A stretch of DNA of 64,000 bases from Leptasterias polaris (taxonomy: Eukaryota > Echinodermata > Asteroidea > Forcipulatida > Asteriidae), in NCBI GenBank assembly GCA_037783415.1, contig JAZGTN010000062.1:2333501-2397500 (forward strand), given 5' to 3'. Under the pieces are notes generated by a model that did not search any database, was not told the DNA's origin, and saw only the letters and a program-made list of their open reading frames with translations. Below are positions 49,443 through 61,880 of this stretch, piece after piece (position 1 is the stretch's first letter; every line of letters begins with the position of its first letter). The translations under genes were made by a program, and so were the position numbers.

Positions 49443-49933
49443 AGTTAGACTCGTGAATAAAACGCTGTGGGACGGGTAAGAAGTTAGAAGTTTAATAAAG
49501 TTTCAAAAGGTACATTTTTTGGCAAAGTTTCAGAGAGTAACATTTGTAACAAAGTTTAAGGAAAAATCTGTAACAAAATTTAAGGAAAAAATCTGTAACA
49601 AACTTTAAAGAAAATATGTGTCAAAGTTAAAGAAAATTTAAGTCAAATTTTATACGGAAATTTACCGATCTAATGATATATCAACTCTCAAATTGTTCTT
49701 GAGCAAATGTTGTACTGTTACTTAAACTCTGCCCAAGCATGTTGACATTTGATCAAATGTTTAAGGTTAATGACAGTGTGTCTCACTTTGCTTGCAGATT
49801 ATTTACAGATTGAAGAGCAGCAGTATCCATCATGAATAAGAGAAGGTCAACTTGGAATGTCATGTGAGGTATGTTGAAAAATGTAAGTTCTTCTTAAGTT
49901 TTTGAAACCCTTCACTATGATTTTCAAATGCAT

Positions 49934-50259
49934 GTCAGGCAGAGCAGTTAAGTGCATCAGTCAGACTTTAGTTCTGGTGGCTGAGTCGTCAGGGTGTGGG
50001 TTCGAATTCTGGTCATGAAACTTGTGTCCTTGAGCAAGACACTTAACTATAATTGCTTCTCTTCACCCAGGGGTAAAATGGGTCCCTGTGAGGGCAGAGA
50101 TGGTTCTTGTGAATGATTTAGCTTAGTGCGCTTTGGAAGCACAGGCCGTATACTCCCCAGGGAGCTGAGATGGTTTCAGGAATGAAATAAATGGCCAAGT
50201 GATCAGGGGTAATAATGTGTGAAGTGCAATGATCATTCTTTAGAATTACACTATATAAG
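49934..50259 (+). mobile_element. tRNA-derived SINE (U7)
   Basis: Subtype B tail. The switch to subtype A follows within about 50 bp. Confidence 0.8.
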
Positions 50260-51358
50260 AGCCGATATTATTATTTATCAGAACATGTCACCTTAATAAT
50301 TGTTTATCACTCAAGTTATTCAAGAGTCCATGAAGTTCTCTCTTCGGTTTTCTTTGAGGCTCATAATGTCTTTTAAAACTTGCCATCTTAATGGTTGGTT
50401 CCATCACTCAAACTATTCAAAGGCCGATGATACTTTAATTTTACATTTATACATTTATACATTTTTACCAGCCATTGATGTGCTGTCTCTCAAATTTCTT
50501 CAAACCTCATTTTGTTCAGTTCCTCATAAGTCTTAAAGTATTCAGGAGCAAATGTTGTGGTGCCTTTGGTTTTCGTTTGTGGCTCATGTGTCTAGTCGTT
50601 CGAAAATTTAGCTTTCTAATAGTTGTTCCTGAGCTGATGTTGTTCTGTTTCTTAAACTTTGCCCTAGCATGATGACGTTTGATGACACATTTTTGACGAT
50701 GTGTTCTACTCTGCTTGCTGGTTATTCACAGATTGAAGAGCAGTATCCATCATGAATAAGAAGTGGACATGGAATGTCATGTGAGGTACGTGATTAATGT
50801 CAACTCTTCTTTAAGTTTTGAAACCCTGGGCAGTGTTTTTCAACTCTTAAACTGTTCATGAGACGAAGTTGCGCCGTCTGTTATATTTCTCTGAACCTCA
50901 TGTTGTCAAGTACCTTGAAATGTGCCACCTACATGTAAATGATTGTACAACTCTTAAAACTGTTCATGATCCTATGTTGCTTTGTTTGTGGTTTTCGTTG
51001 AGGCTTATGTTGTTGTTTAGTCTAAGGATATTTCAACTCTCAAATGTTGTGCCGTCTCAAAACATCCTGTTGTGTAGTCCCTTGAAACAGACCACCTAAA
51101 TGATTGTTCTACTCTTAAAATAATGTGCTGTGTCTTAAAATTTTCCGAATGTCGGGCTCTCCAGTCCCTCTAAACGTAACACCTTGATAATTTTGCTGTC
51201 TTTGGTTTTCTTTGAAGCTCATGTTGTTTGGTCTGTCACACATTTACCAATCTAATGACATTTTACCCCTTAAAATTTTAGCGATCCAATGATTACTTTC
51301 AAGCCAATGTTTTACCGGTACTGTTCCTAAAGCTTTGCCCAAGCATGATGACATTTGA

Positions 51359-54300
51359 GTAAAAGTCTTGAGTAAAATAATCCCTATAAAGCTCACGTAG
51401 GAAGCTAAACTGGGATGGTGCGTTGGTGACCGTCATTGGTCGACAGTGCAGAAGTGCAGTGAGAAATGAAAGAAAAGGCGCGCTATTTACACTGTACAAG
51501 AGCCGAAATGGGTTTACAGCATCCTAGAGCCAGCCAGAGGCTGTAGGACTCTGATAGCTGGCAGGGCAACCTGTTGGAATGCTGAGATGGATGGTGCGAA
51601 GACTGCTGTAGATGGTAGTTGGTTCCAGATCTTAACTGTTCTTGGGTAGAATGAAAATTTGTATTGGTCGTTTGAGGCATCCGGTATGGTATTCTTGAGG
51701 GAGTGATCCTGTCTGGCAATGTATGTAGCTGGTTTGATGGATGGTGGCAATTGGATGTTGACTAGACCACGGTGTATTTTGAAGAACATTGTGGACTGTG
51801 CAAGAAGGCGTCTTACATGCAGTGTCTCCCATCCCAGGTAGTTAATGAGTAATGTGACCGTACTGGTCTACTGAGGCAATGGATTTATGAATTTGCTCAA
51901 GTCGTTTTTGGCCATCCAATGTGTGTGGACTCCAGACTTCTGAGGCGTAGTCCATTTGCGGGCGAACTAGGGTTTTGTAGGCAGTTATTTTAACAGTTTG
52001 GGTGCAATGAGCGAGGGTTCTGCGGAGAAGACCAAGGGTGCGGCTAGATTTATTTATCATTTTCTGGTGGTGGATGTTCCAGCGGAGATCATGAGTCACT
52101 GTGACTCCCAGGTAATCGTACTGGTCTACTGAGGCAAGAGTTGTTCCAAGGATATTATATTGAAAGAGACTGGGCTTGTGTTTTTTGGTGTTCGATAGTA
52201 AGGCACATTTGTTGATATTGAAGTGCATCAACCATTTGGCGGACCAGTCAGTGAGCAATGATATGTCTTGCAGGAGCTTGGAATGATCTTCCTGGCAATG
52301 GATTTTGCGATAGATAACACTGTCATCAGCAAAAAGCCTCAATGTGGATTGCACTTGGTCCTGGATGTCGTTCCCAACACTGAACCTTGAGGTACACCTG
52401 ATGTTACCTTAACCCAAGACGAAAAGGAACCATTGACTGTCACAGCCTGTTCGCGATCACTCAGGAATGCACTAATCCAATTTACCGTGTCACCTCTGAC
52501 ACCATAGAATTGAAGCTTGGCTGACAGGCGATGGTGAGGCACGTTGTCAAAAGCCTTGCTAAAATCTAGGAAGACCACGTAGGTTTGGGCACGGCTGTTG
52601 AGGGTGTGAGCCCAATCGTGTGTCGCAGATATGAGTTGTGTTGTAGTTGACAGTTTTCCTCTGAAGCCATGTTGTGAATCAAGAAGGATGTTTGGATAAA
52701 TGGCTCAGTATGATGTGTTCCATGACCTTACAGCATGCACAGGTTAAGGAGATATGCCTGTAAGTAGATGGATCAGATTTTGGGTCCTTCTTGTAGATGC
52801 TGGTGACCAGAGCTTTTTTCCATTGGGTAGGAATGGTGCCACTATTGTATGATTGTTGGAAAAGGAAAGTTAGTGCTGGTGCTATTTCATGCTCAACTAA
52901 CTTCAAAAGCTTAGGTGAAATTTCATCTGGTCCACACGCTTTAGATGGATTGATTGCTGCAAGTTGCTTTTCTACTCCAGCAATACCTATGACGATGTTT
53001 GTGATGGATGGGTATGGAGAAATTCCCTTGTCTGGTATGTTTAGGTTGGTTTCTTGCGTGAATACAGATCATTGGAAGTAATTATTTAACAGTTCAGCCT
53101 TGTCTTTGTCTGTTGAGCACATTTTGGAGGCAGATCGCAGGGTAGGAATGCCCAGGTGCTCAGTTCGCATGAGTTTAACATATGACCAGAAAGTTTTTGG
53201 TTTCTCTGCAAGACTTGCTCCGATGACGTTGTTGACATTGTTGACATTGATGACGTTGTTGATTGTGGAATTGTCTGTATTCGTACCAGGTTCTATTGTT
53301 TTGGAGTTTACGTGCTTCCCTGTATAGTCTGTCCCGCTTTCGCATCTCTCGCTTCAAGGTAGTTGAGATCCATGGCAGATGGCGTTTACTTTTACTCCAC
53401 TTTGAAGGGACACAACACGTATTCAGGATGCCATTGAGACTGTCAAGTATTTTGGACCAGTTTGTATTAACAGTGTTGCTGATTGGGTCAGAGTGAAGGA
53501 AGTCCTCTGTGAATTGATTAACCCGCTGTTTCAGTTGGGCTGTGTCGGCTTTATGGAAGAAGTTTTATGAAGAGTTTCTGGGGTGGTTTAGCTTGCTGTT
53601 TGGGTTTTTGAGTTGATGTTAAAGGTGATGATGTTGTGGTCTGAAATACCTGGGTTTGATTCGATGTTGCTTACAAGCTGTTGATTAGGTCTAATATACT
53701 GTTGGAGATTGGTCTGGTGACCTGGTTGACTAATTGCACAAGTGAATGATCCATGAGTATGTCAAGAAATTTTTGGTGAATACTAGCGGTGTTGGGGTTT
53801 GATGCAGTACCCGTAGTCCAATCGATGTCGGGGACAGTTGAAGTCGCCGGCAATCACGGTGTAGACGTCTGTGGAAGGGCTGTAGAACCGGGATCTGTTT
53901 CAGATAAGCTTGTATCCCATTCAAGTGGCGAGAAAGGATTTTAAAGTTCGGCTGGAGTTGTGGCGTGTAGGGAGCTGCTGAAGTTCGGTGAGCCACATTC
54001 ACAGCAGATCCACGAGAAGCTGCTTGACGCCTTGACTATAGTATACTATAGTGATGCACAGGAATGCCAGCACATTGAATGTGGCACCAGAACCCACATG
54101 TGTCGCAATTGAGAGCAGCATGGCTGTCATTGACCTCGTTGTTGCAGATACCACACGGGTATTCGGGAACAGGGCTTGAGGGACCAGGTCCAGGGTTTAC
54201 TTTGACTTGACCGCTAAGGAGTAGTATTATTACTACATGTAAGTGGCTTAGTCTATTGGACTGAAAAGCAAGCGCTGTTGTTGTGCGTTTTGCCTTTTTT

Positions 54301-54424
54301 TACGGAGCGTGCCAGTAGGACCAGGCTGGATTTATCAAGCTGGGGCTGGTCTTGGTTGTAGAGGCTATTATTTGTGGAAAAGGTCAGTTTTGGAGGCGCC
54401 AAGTTTGTGAAGGAATTTGCATCA
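51359..54424 (-). mobile_element. Dead LINE, mostly subtype A (U7)
   Basis: Subtype A at the PHD end (NPGP, 2-nt insertion, TTTTAAAG), but it keeps the 36-bp segment at 52577. The 36-bp loss therefore happened after this lineage split from U1-U5. Confidence 0.92.
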
Positions 54425-55838
54425 CACTTGTCAAAACGTGCAACCTTAATGATTTATCATCATTCAAGTTATTATAGAATAGATGTTGTGCTCTCATTGG
54501 TTTTCCTTGAGGCTCATAATGTCTAGTCTTTTAAAACTTGCCGCCTTAATGATTGTTCAGTTCTAAAAGTATTCAGGAGCCAATGTTGTGGTGCCTTTGG
54601 TTTTCTTTGGGGCTCATGTGTTTAGTCGTTCAAAAATTTACCAATCTACTGATATTGCAACTCTTAAATTGTTCTCAAGCCAATGATGCTTTCGTAAACT
54701 TTTCCCAAGCATGATGACATTTTATGAAATGTTTTTGACAGTGTGTCTTTTTTACGCTTGCAGATAATTTACACATTGAAGAGCAGGTCATCTTGAAATG
54801 ACATGTGAGGTATGTTGAATAATGTTCATTCTTTTAAAGTTTTTTAAACCACGCTCAATGATTTTCAATGCTTCAACTGTTCATTAGCCACTGTTATGCT
54901 GTCTCTTAAATTTCTCCGAACGTCTTGGAATGTTGTCCATTCTCTCGAAACGTAACACCTTGATGATCGTTCAACTGTTATATTACTCAAGAGCCAATGT
55001 TGTACTGTCTTTGGTTTTCCTTGAGGTTCATGTCTTCCAGCTCCTCAAATAAATACCAATCTAATACCAATCAATGTTGTGCCCTCTCTTAATTTTCTGT
55101 AAACTTCTTGTTGTCAAGTCTTTAAAAACTTGCCACCCAAATGATTGTTCAACTCTCAACTTAATCCAGAGTCGATGTGATGCTGTCTTTTCTTTTTTAG
55201 GCTCATGTATCTAGTCGTTCAAAACTTTACCAATCTAATGATTTTTCAACTCTTAAAGATTTAGCAATCTAATAATTGTTCACAAGTCAATGATGTTCTG
55301 TTTCTTAAACTTTGCCCAAGCATGATGACATGTTTATGACAGTGTGTTCTACTTTGCTTGCAGATTGTCCACAGATTGAAGAGCAGTATCCATCATGGAT
55401 AAGAGAAGGCCAACTTAGAATGTCGTATGAGGTATGTTGAAAAATGTCAATTCTTCTTAAATTTTTAAACCCTGCGCAATGATGTTCAACAACTGTTCAC
55501 GAGCCGATGTCGTTCTGTCTCTTACATTTCTCCGAACCTCATGTTGTCCAGTCTCTTAAAACTGCCATCTTAACACTTTGACTGCTGAGCCCGAGTATTC
55601 TCGGGATAGACTTACCCCCCAGCTGGTGCTGAGCCCGAGAATACTCGGGCTGACTCGGGCTGGTTGTATAACGTTGTACTGCCCTCTGTAGATCAAGGAT
55701 TGAAATGCTTTTCATGTATAAAACGTATTGACATACGTTAGGGGAACCAATGGAGTTGTTTTCGATGGTTTTACTCATCGGGCCCGGGCACCAGCGGTGG
55801 TAACGTAACCCGGAAGTTTATACTTTCGGAGTTAAAAA

Positions 55839-56042
55839 ATGGCGGCGCCCAGGAAACGCGTGAAGTGGTTAGTGAGTGTAGCAGAGCTGTTGTTGAAATA
55901 TTCGCAGATGGTGACTCTGAAGTAAAGTGAGTTTGATGAAAATGATCATTCTGATAATATAGAGTCTGAAAGTAATGCCAGTGACGTTGAAAGTGAATTT
56001 GATCGACAGGAATCGTCCGATGATGACGGTGATTTGCAGACG
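55839..56042 (+). pseudogene. Fragment resembling piggyBac transposase N-terminus
   Basis: An ATG at 55839 opens 28 codons (MAAPRKRVKW...) to TAA at 55923. In another frame the sequence continues as a Ser/Asp/Glu-rich segment (SEFDEND, ESSDDDGD) to about 56042. Acidic, low-complexity N-termini of this kind are usual in piggyBac-family transposases. No catalytic core follows, so the MITE probably arose by internal deletion of an autonomous element that kept its first coding part. Confidence 0.5.
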
Positions 56043-56219
56043 GTAAACTTCTGCTAACATTTTTTAGCAACAGTGTAAAATTCCATTTCACCAGACCCCT
56101 TGCTACTACGATGTATACCACTCCAAAAAAGATATGGGGTGTAATAGAAAATAAAAGCAACAGTGTCATTTATTTCAATGTTTTTATTTATAAATCTTTG
56201 ATGTAGTTCTCCAAATAAA

Positions 56220-56320
56220 ACCTGCAGAATCGTGGGGAGGGACAGTGTAAAACTAAAATATGAAGTTTTTTTGTAGTTTTGTAAAACATCTGCAGCACCA
56301 TGCGGAGGGACCGTGTAAAC
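56220..56320. repeat. Internal direct repeat near MITE right end
   Basis: A segment with CTGCAG, then GGGAGGGACAGTGTAAA at 56221-56252, recurs in diverged form at 56289-56320 (CTGCAGCACCATGCGGAGGG, CCGTGTAAAC). This may be a subterminal transposase-binding repeat. Confidence 0.5.
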
Positions 56321-57624
56321 ATTTGCAGCAGTCAAAGTGTTAATGATTGTTCAACTCTCAAGTTATTTCAGAGTCGATGTTGTGCTCTATTGTGGTTTTC
56401 CTTGAGAACTGTCAAATTGTTCTGGAACTGATGTTGGAGATTAGAAAAGTGTCATACGCATAGAATATGTACAGGAATAGCTAACTGTCTTAAAATAATG
56501 TTTATGACTGTGTGTCGTTTTTTGCTTTCAGATTATTCACAGATTGAAGAGCAGTATCCATCATGAATAAGTTCAACATGGAATGTCATGTGAGGTATGT
56601 TGATAAATGTCAACTCTTCTTAAGTCTTTAAACCCTGCAATTTATTTTCAACTGTTAAACTGCTAACAAGCCGAAGTTATGTCGTCTCTTACATTTCTCC
56701 GAACTTCATGTTATCCAGTTGTATTGCGCAATGATGTTTAACGCTTCAACTGTTAACGAGCCGATGTCGTACTGTTTCTTAAATTTTCTCCAAACCTCAT
56801 GGTGTCCAGTCTCTTAAAACTGCCACCTTAATGATTGTTCAACTCTCAACTTATTTCAGAGTCGATGTTGTGTCCTTCAAAACTTTACGATTTTAATGAT
56901 ATTTCAACTGTCAAATTGTTCAGGAACTGATGTTGTACGATTTCTTTATTTGCTTTTGGTTAGGGGGTGCTGGCGGATGGTTGTGACGTGGAAAGGTTTT
57001 GCTGCTAACATGGACGATAGTGACCTTAACAGAGACGACGACGATAGGACGGTGTTGGCAGAACAGAGTAAACTTTGAAGAAGAATCACGATAACAGGTG
57101 TGAATGTAGCAATAGAGTAAATAACCAATTGATGATGGTCACATGACTGCATCCAAAAGAACACTTTGAGAAGTTGGTCCAGGCGTTAATAAATATTTGG
57201 CGTTCATCATGTAAACCGTTGTAAAGTGGTTCTTTGCAAACGTGAACCACTGAATGGAAGACAATTTATTTTAAAAGGACAAGTGTTTGAGATGACAGCG
57301 ATGGAGGAGTAGGAAGTGTAGCTACATGAATGCAGAGTAAGACTAAAAAGGAAAGGAGGAATTCCTAGGAGAACCAAGTTGACAGAAGTTAATGTAAAGT
57401 AGTATAAGATTAAAAGTAAAATGTAACGAATCTGTAAAAACAACAGTGTGTTTACTAATAAGGAATAAATATACAAAATTGAATTTGAAGAACGTGCAGT
57501 GTATTGAAATTATTTGAAAGGTTAGGGTTAAGTTTGTCATTAGGGTTAGGGCCATGGTTAGGGTTAGGGTTAGGGAAAGGGTCAGGGTCAGGGTTAGGGA
57601 CCAGAAAAGTGTCATACAGATATA

Positions 57625-58049
57625 ATATTTCGGGTACGGGAATAGCAAACTTTCTTAAAATATACGGTGAGAATATGTCGGGTACGAGAATAGCAAACTG
57701 TCTTAAAATATACGGTTAGAATGTATCGGGTACGAGACTAGCAAACTGTCTTAAAATATACGGTTAGAATGTATCGGGTACGAGACTAGCAAACTGTCTT
57801 AAAATATACGGTTAGAGTGTATCGGGTACGAGACTAGCAAACTGTCTTAAAATATACGGTTAGAGTGTATCGGGTACGAGACTAGCAAACTGTCTTAAAA
57901 TATACGGTTAGAATGTATCGGGTACGAGAATAGCAAACTGTCTTAAAATGTATGGTTGAATGTGTCGGGTATGAGAATAGCTAACTGTCTTAAAATATAC
58001 GGTTAGAATGTGTCTGGTACAGGAATAGCAAACTGTCATAAAATACAGG
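57625..58049 (+). repeat. 48-bp minisatellite, 9 copies (U8)
   Basis: Starts like subtype B (AGAAAAGTGTCATACAGATA upstream, GCAAACTTTC in the first copy) but then has four GAGACTAGC monomers as in subtype A. The A/B switch in this unit lies close to here. Confidence 0.92.
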
Positions 58050-58356
58050 TGTAATATATAGCATATAGCATATAGTCCCTCCCACCCATCCCCCTACCCC
58101 CTCCAGCAGCGTCGGTGTCTAGCTGCGTAGGGTCCGGTGTCCTAGACCTCATAAGGGGGGATAGGGGGGCGGAGCCCCCCTGGGGCTTGGCGGGGCATTG
58201 CCCCGCAGGACTATCCTAGCAAAAAATTTTGAGGGTCTTATTTTAGGTTTTTTTCGCTTTTTTATTTTTCTTTAATTTTCATTTTTATTTTATTTTATTT
58301 TATTTTATTTTATGTATGTATATATATATTATTATTATATTAAAATTTTATTTTTA

Positions 58357-58436
58357 TTTATCCGAAGTAGTTCCTCCAAATCGACAAGTAACTTTTACAA
58401 GTTACTTGCCGATTTGGAGGAACTACTTCGGATAAA
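58357..58436. repeat. 38-bp inverted repeat (U8)
   Basis: Unchanged. Confidence 0.92.
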
Positions 58437-58927
58437 AGTTAGACTCGTGAATAAAACGCTGTGGGACGGGTAAGAAGTTAGAAGTTTAATAAAGTTTCAA
58501 AAGGTACATTTTTTGGCAAAGTTTCAGAGAGTAACATTTGTAACAAAGTTTAAGGAAAAATCTGTAACAAAATTTAAGGAAAAAATCTGTAACAAACTTT
58601 AAAGAAAATATGTGTCAAAGTTAAAGAAAATTTAAGTAAAATTTTATACGGAAATTTACCGATCTAATGATATATCAACTCTCAAATTGTTCTTGAGCAA
58701 ATGTTGTACTGTTACTTAAACTCTGCCCAAGCATGTTGACATTTGATCAAATGTTTAAGGTTAATGACAGTGTGTCTCACTTTGCTTGCAGATTATTTAC
58801 AGATTGAAGAGCAGCAGTATCCATCATGAATAAGAGAAGGTCAACTTGGAATGTCATGTGAGGTATGTTGAAAAATGTAAGTTCTTCTTAAGTTTTTGAA
58901 ACCCTTCACTATGATTTTCAAATGCAT

Positions 58928-59253
58928 GTCAGGCAGAGCAGTTAAGTGCATCAGTCAGACTTTAGTTCTGGTGGCTGAGTCGTCAGGGTGTGGGTTCGAA
59001 TTCTGGTCATGAAACTTGTGTCCTTGAGCAAGACACTTAACTATAATTGCTTCTCTTCACCCAGGGGTAAAATGGGTCCCTGTGAGGGCAGAGATGGTTC
59101 TTGTGAATGATTTAGCTTAGTGCGCTTTGGAAGCACAGGCCGTATACTCCCCAGGGAGCTGAGATGGTTTCAGGAATGAAATAAATGGCCAAGTGATCAG
59201 GGGTAATAATGTGTGAAGTGCAATGATCATTCTTTAGAATTACACTATATAAG
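58928..59253 (+). mobile_element. tRNA-derived SINE (U8)
   Basis: Subtype B tail. Confidence 0.8.
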
Positions 59254-60815
59254 AGCCGATATTATTATTTATCAGAACATGTCACCTTAATAATTGTTTA
59301 TCACTCGAAGTTCTCTCTTCGGTTTTCTTTGAGGCTCATAATGTCTTTTAAAACTTGCCATCTTAATGGTTGGTTCATCACTCAAACTATTCAAAGGCCG
59401 ATGATACTTTAATTTTACATTTATACATTTATACATTTTTACCAGCCATTGATGTGCTGTCTCTCAAATTTCTTCAAACCTCATTTTGTTCAGTTCCTCA
59501 TAAGTCTTAAAGTATTCAGGAGCAAATGTTGTGGTGCCTTTGGTTTTTGTTTGTGGCTCATGTGTCTAGTCGTTCGAAAATTTAGCTTTCTACTAGTTGT
59601 TCCTGAGCTGATGTTGTTCTGTTTCTTAAACTTTGCCCTAGCATGATGACGTTTGATGACACATTTTTGACGATGTGTTCTACTCTGCTTGCTGGTTATT
59701 CACAGATTGAAGAGCAGTATCCATCATGAATAAGAAGTGGACATGGAATGTCATGTGAGGTACGTGATTAATGTCAACTCTTCTTTAAGTTTTGAAACCC
59801 TGGGCAGTGTTTTTCAACTCTTAAACTGTTCATGAGACGAAGTTGCGCCGTCTGTTATATTTCTCTGAACCTCATGTTGTCAAGTACCTTGAAATGTGCC
59901 ACCTACATGTAAATGATTGTACAACTCTTAAAACTGTTCATGATCCTATGTTGCTTTGTTTGTGGTTTTCGTTGAGGCTTATGTTGTTGTTTAGTCTAAG
60001 GATATTTCAACTCTCAAATGTTGTGCCGTCTCAAAACATCCTGTTGTGTAGTCCCTTGAAACAGACCACCTAAATGATTGTTCTACTCTTAAAATAATGT
60101 GCTGTGTCTTAAAATTTTCCGAATGTCGGGCTCTCCAGTCCCTCTAAACGTAACACCTTGATAATTTTGCTGTCTTTGGTTTTCTTTGAAGCTCATGTTG
60201 TTTGGTCTGTCACACATTTACCAATCTAATGACATTTTACCCCTTAAAATTTTAGCGATCCAATGATTACTTTCAAGCCAATGTTTTACCGGTACTGTTC
60301 CTAAAGCTTTGCCCAAGCATGATGACATTTGAGTAAAAGTCTTGAGTAAAATAATCCCTATAAAGCTCACGTAGGAAGCTAAACTGGGATGGTGCGTTGG
60401 TGACCGTCATTGGTCGACAGTGCAGAAGTGCAGTGAGAAATGAAAGAAAAGGCACGCTATTTACACTGTACAAGAGCCGAAATGGGTTTACAGCATCCTA
60501 GAGCCAGCCAGAGGCTGTAGGACTCTGATAGCTGGCAGGGCAACCTGTTGGAATGCTGAGATGGATGGTGCGAAGACTGCTGTAGATGGTAGTTGGTTCC
60601 AGATCTTAACTGTTCTTGGGTAGAATGAAAATTTGTATTGGTCGTTTGAGGCATCCGGTATGGTATTCTTGAGGGAGTGATCCTGTCTGGCAATGTATGT
60701 AGCTGGTTTGATGGATGGTGGCAATTGGATGTTGACTAGACCACGGTGTATTTTGAAGAACATTGTGGACTGTGCAAGAAGGCGTCTTACATGCAGTGTC
60801 TCCCATCCCAGGTAG

Positions 60816-61328
60816 TTAATGAGTAATGTGACCGTACTGGTCTACTGAGGCAATGGATTTATGAATTTGCTCAAGTCGTTTTTGGCCATCCAATGTGTGT
60901 GGACTCCAGACTCCTGAGGCGTAGTCCATTTGCGGGCGAACTAGGGTTTTGTAGGCAGTTATTTTAACAGTTTGGGTGCAATGAGCGAGGGTTCTGCGGA
61001 GAAGACCAAGGGTGCGGCTAGATGTATTTATCATTTTCTGGTGGTGGATGTTCCAGCGGAGATCATGAGTCACTGTGACTCCCAGGTAATCGTACTGGTC
61101 TACTGAGGCAAGAGTTGTTCCAAGGATATTATATTGAAAGAGACTGGGCTTGTGTTTTTTGGTGTTCGATAGTAAGGCACATTTGTTGATATTGAAGTGC
61201 ATCAACCATTTTGCGGACCAGTCAGTGAGCAATGATATGTCTTGCAGGAGCTTGGAATGATCTTCCTGGCAATGGATTTTGCGATAGATAACACTGTCAT
61301 CAGCAAAAAGCCTCAATGTGGATTGCAC
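60816..61328 (-). pseudogene. Reverse transcriptase fragment with FADD active site
   Basis: A 170-residue minus-strand frame covers the RT palm from just before the catalytic box (FADD at 61307-61296, the usual Y/FxDD) through the conserved YLGV and LVRPQMDYAS segments into the thumb. It lacks the upstream motif A, which sits in the next frame (61552-61313: VFLDFSKAFD, GVPQGSVLG). In the living family these form one polyprotein that copies element RNA at the target site. Here about 8 codons are missing between GSVLG and NDIQDQ and the frame changes. The same fragment exists in every unit (5084, 13264, 21420, 29600, 37780, 45723 and 51842). Confidence 0.93.
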
Positions 61329-61652
61329 TTGGTCCTGGATGTCGTTCCCAACACTGAACCTTGAGGTACACCTGATGTTACCTTACCCCAAGACGAAAAG
61401 GAACCATTGACTGTCACAGCCTGTTCGCGATCACTCAGGAATGCACTAATCCAATTTACCGTGTCACCTCTGACACCATAGAATTGAAGCTTGGCTGACA
61501 GGCGATGGTGAGGCACGTTGTCAAAAGCCTTGCTAAAATCTAGGAAGACCACGTAGGTTTGGCCACGGCTGTTGAGGGTGTGAGCCCAATCGTGTGTCGC
61601 AGATATGAGTTGTGTTGTAGTTGACAGTTTTCCTCTGAAGCCATGTTGTGAA

Positions 61653-61880
61653 TCAAGAAGGATGTTTGGATAAATGGCTCAGTATGATGTGTTCCATGAC
61701 CTTACAGCATGCACAGGTTAAGGAGATATGCCTGTAAGTAGATGGATCAGATTTTGGGTCCTTCTTGTAGATGCTGGTGACCAGAGCTTTTTTCCATTGG
61801 GTAGGAATGGTGCCACTATTGTATGATTGTTGGAAAAGGAAAGTTAGTGCTGGTGCTATTTCATGCTCAACTAACTTCAA
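61653..61880 (-). pseudogene. N-terminal RT fragment (fingers)
   Basis: A 75-residue frame includes IAPALTFLFQQSYNSGTIP, then WKKALVTSIYKKD and STYRHISLT, the usual start of the RT domain in CR1/L2-group elements (PxxWKxAxVxPIxKxG then YRPISL). It is separated from the next RT piece by stops. Present in all eight units, identical in sequence. Confidence 0.9.

Larger units (their letters stand above)
48143..54974. repeat. Macrosatellite unit U7 (left end missing, B/A mosaic)
   Basis: The first ~950 bp of a normal unit is absent, so exon-like modules 1 and 2 are lost. Sites up to about 50253 are subtype B (for example CTATATAAG). From 50307 most sites are subtype A, except that the 36-bp LINE segment at 52577 is kept. 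Satellite blocks are 48143-48280, 49643-49933, 50260-51358 and 54425-54974. Confidence 0.94.
55574..56339. mobile_element. piggyBac-type non-autonomous element (MITE)
   Basis: A 766-bp insertion is present only in U8. It has 14-bp perfect terminal inverted repeats CACTTTGACTGCTG and a TTAA target duplication (55570-55573 and 56340-56343). The other six units that retain this position give the empty site with a single TTAA. TTAA targeting and a CnCTTTG-type terminus fit the piggyBac superfamily. Subterminal palindromes occur at 55590-55605 (CCCGAG/CTCGGG) and 55633-55650 (GCCCGAG/CTCGGGC). There is no complete transposase. Confidence 0.92.

Noticed and set aside
55539..56335. Minus-strand ORFs within the MITE (79-132 codons)
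   Set aside because: They overlap the plus-strand acidic transposase-like segment and have no recognisable motifs; one crosses the element border.
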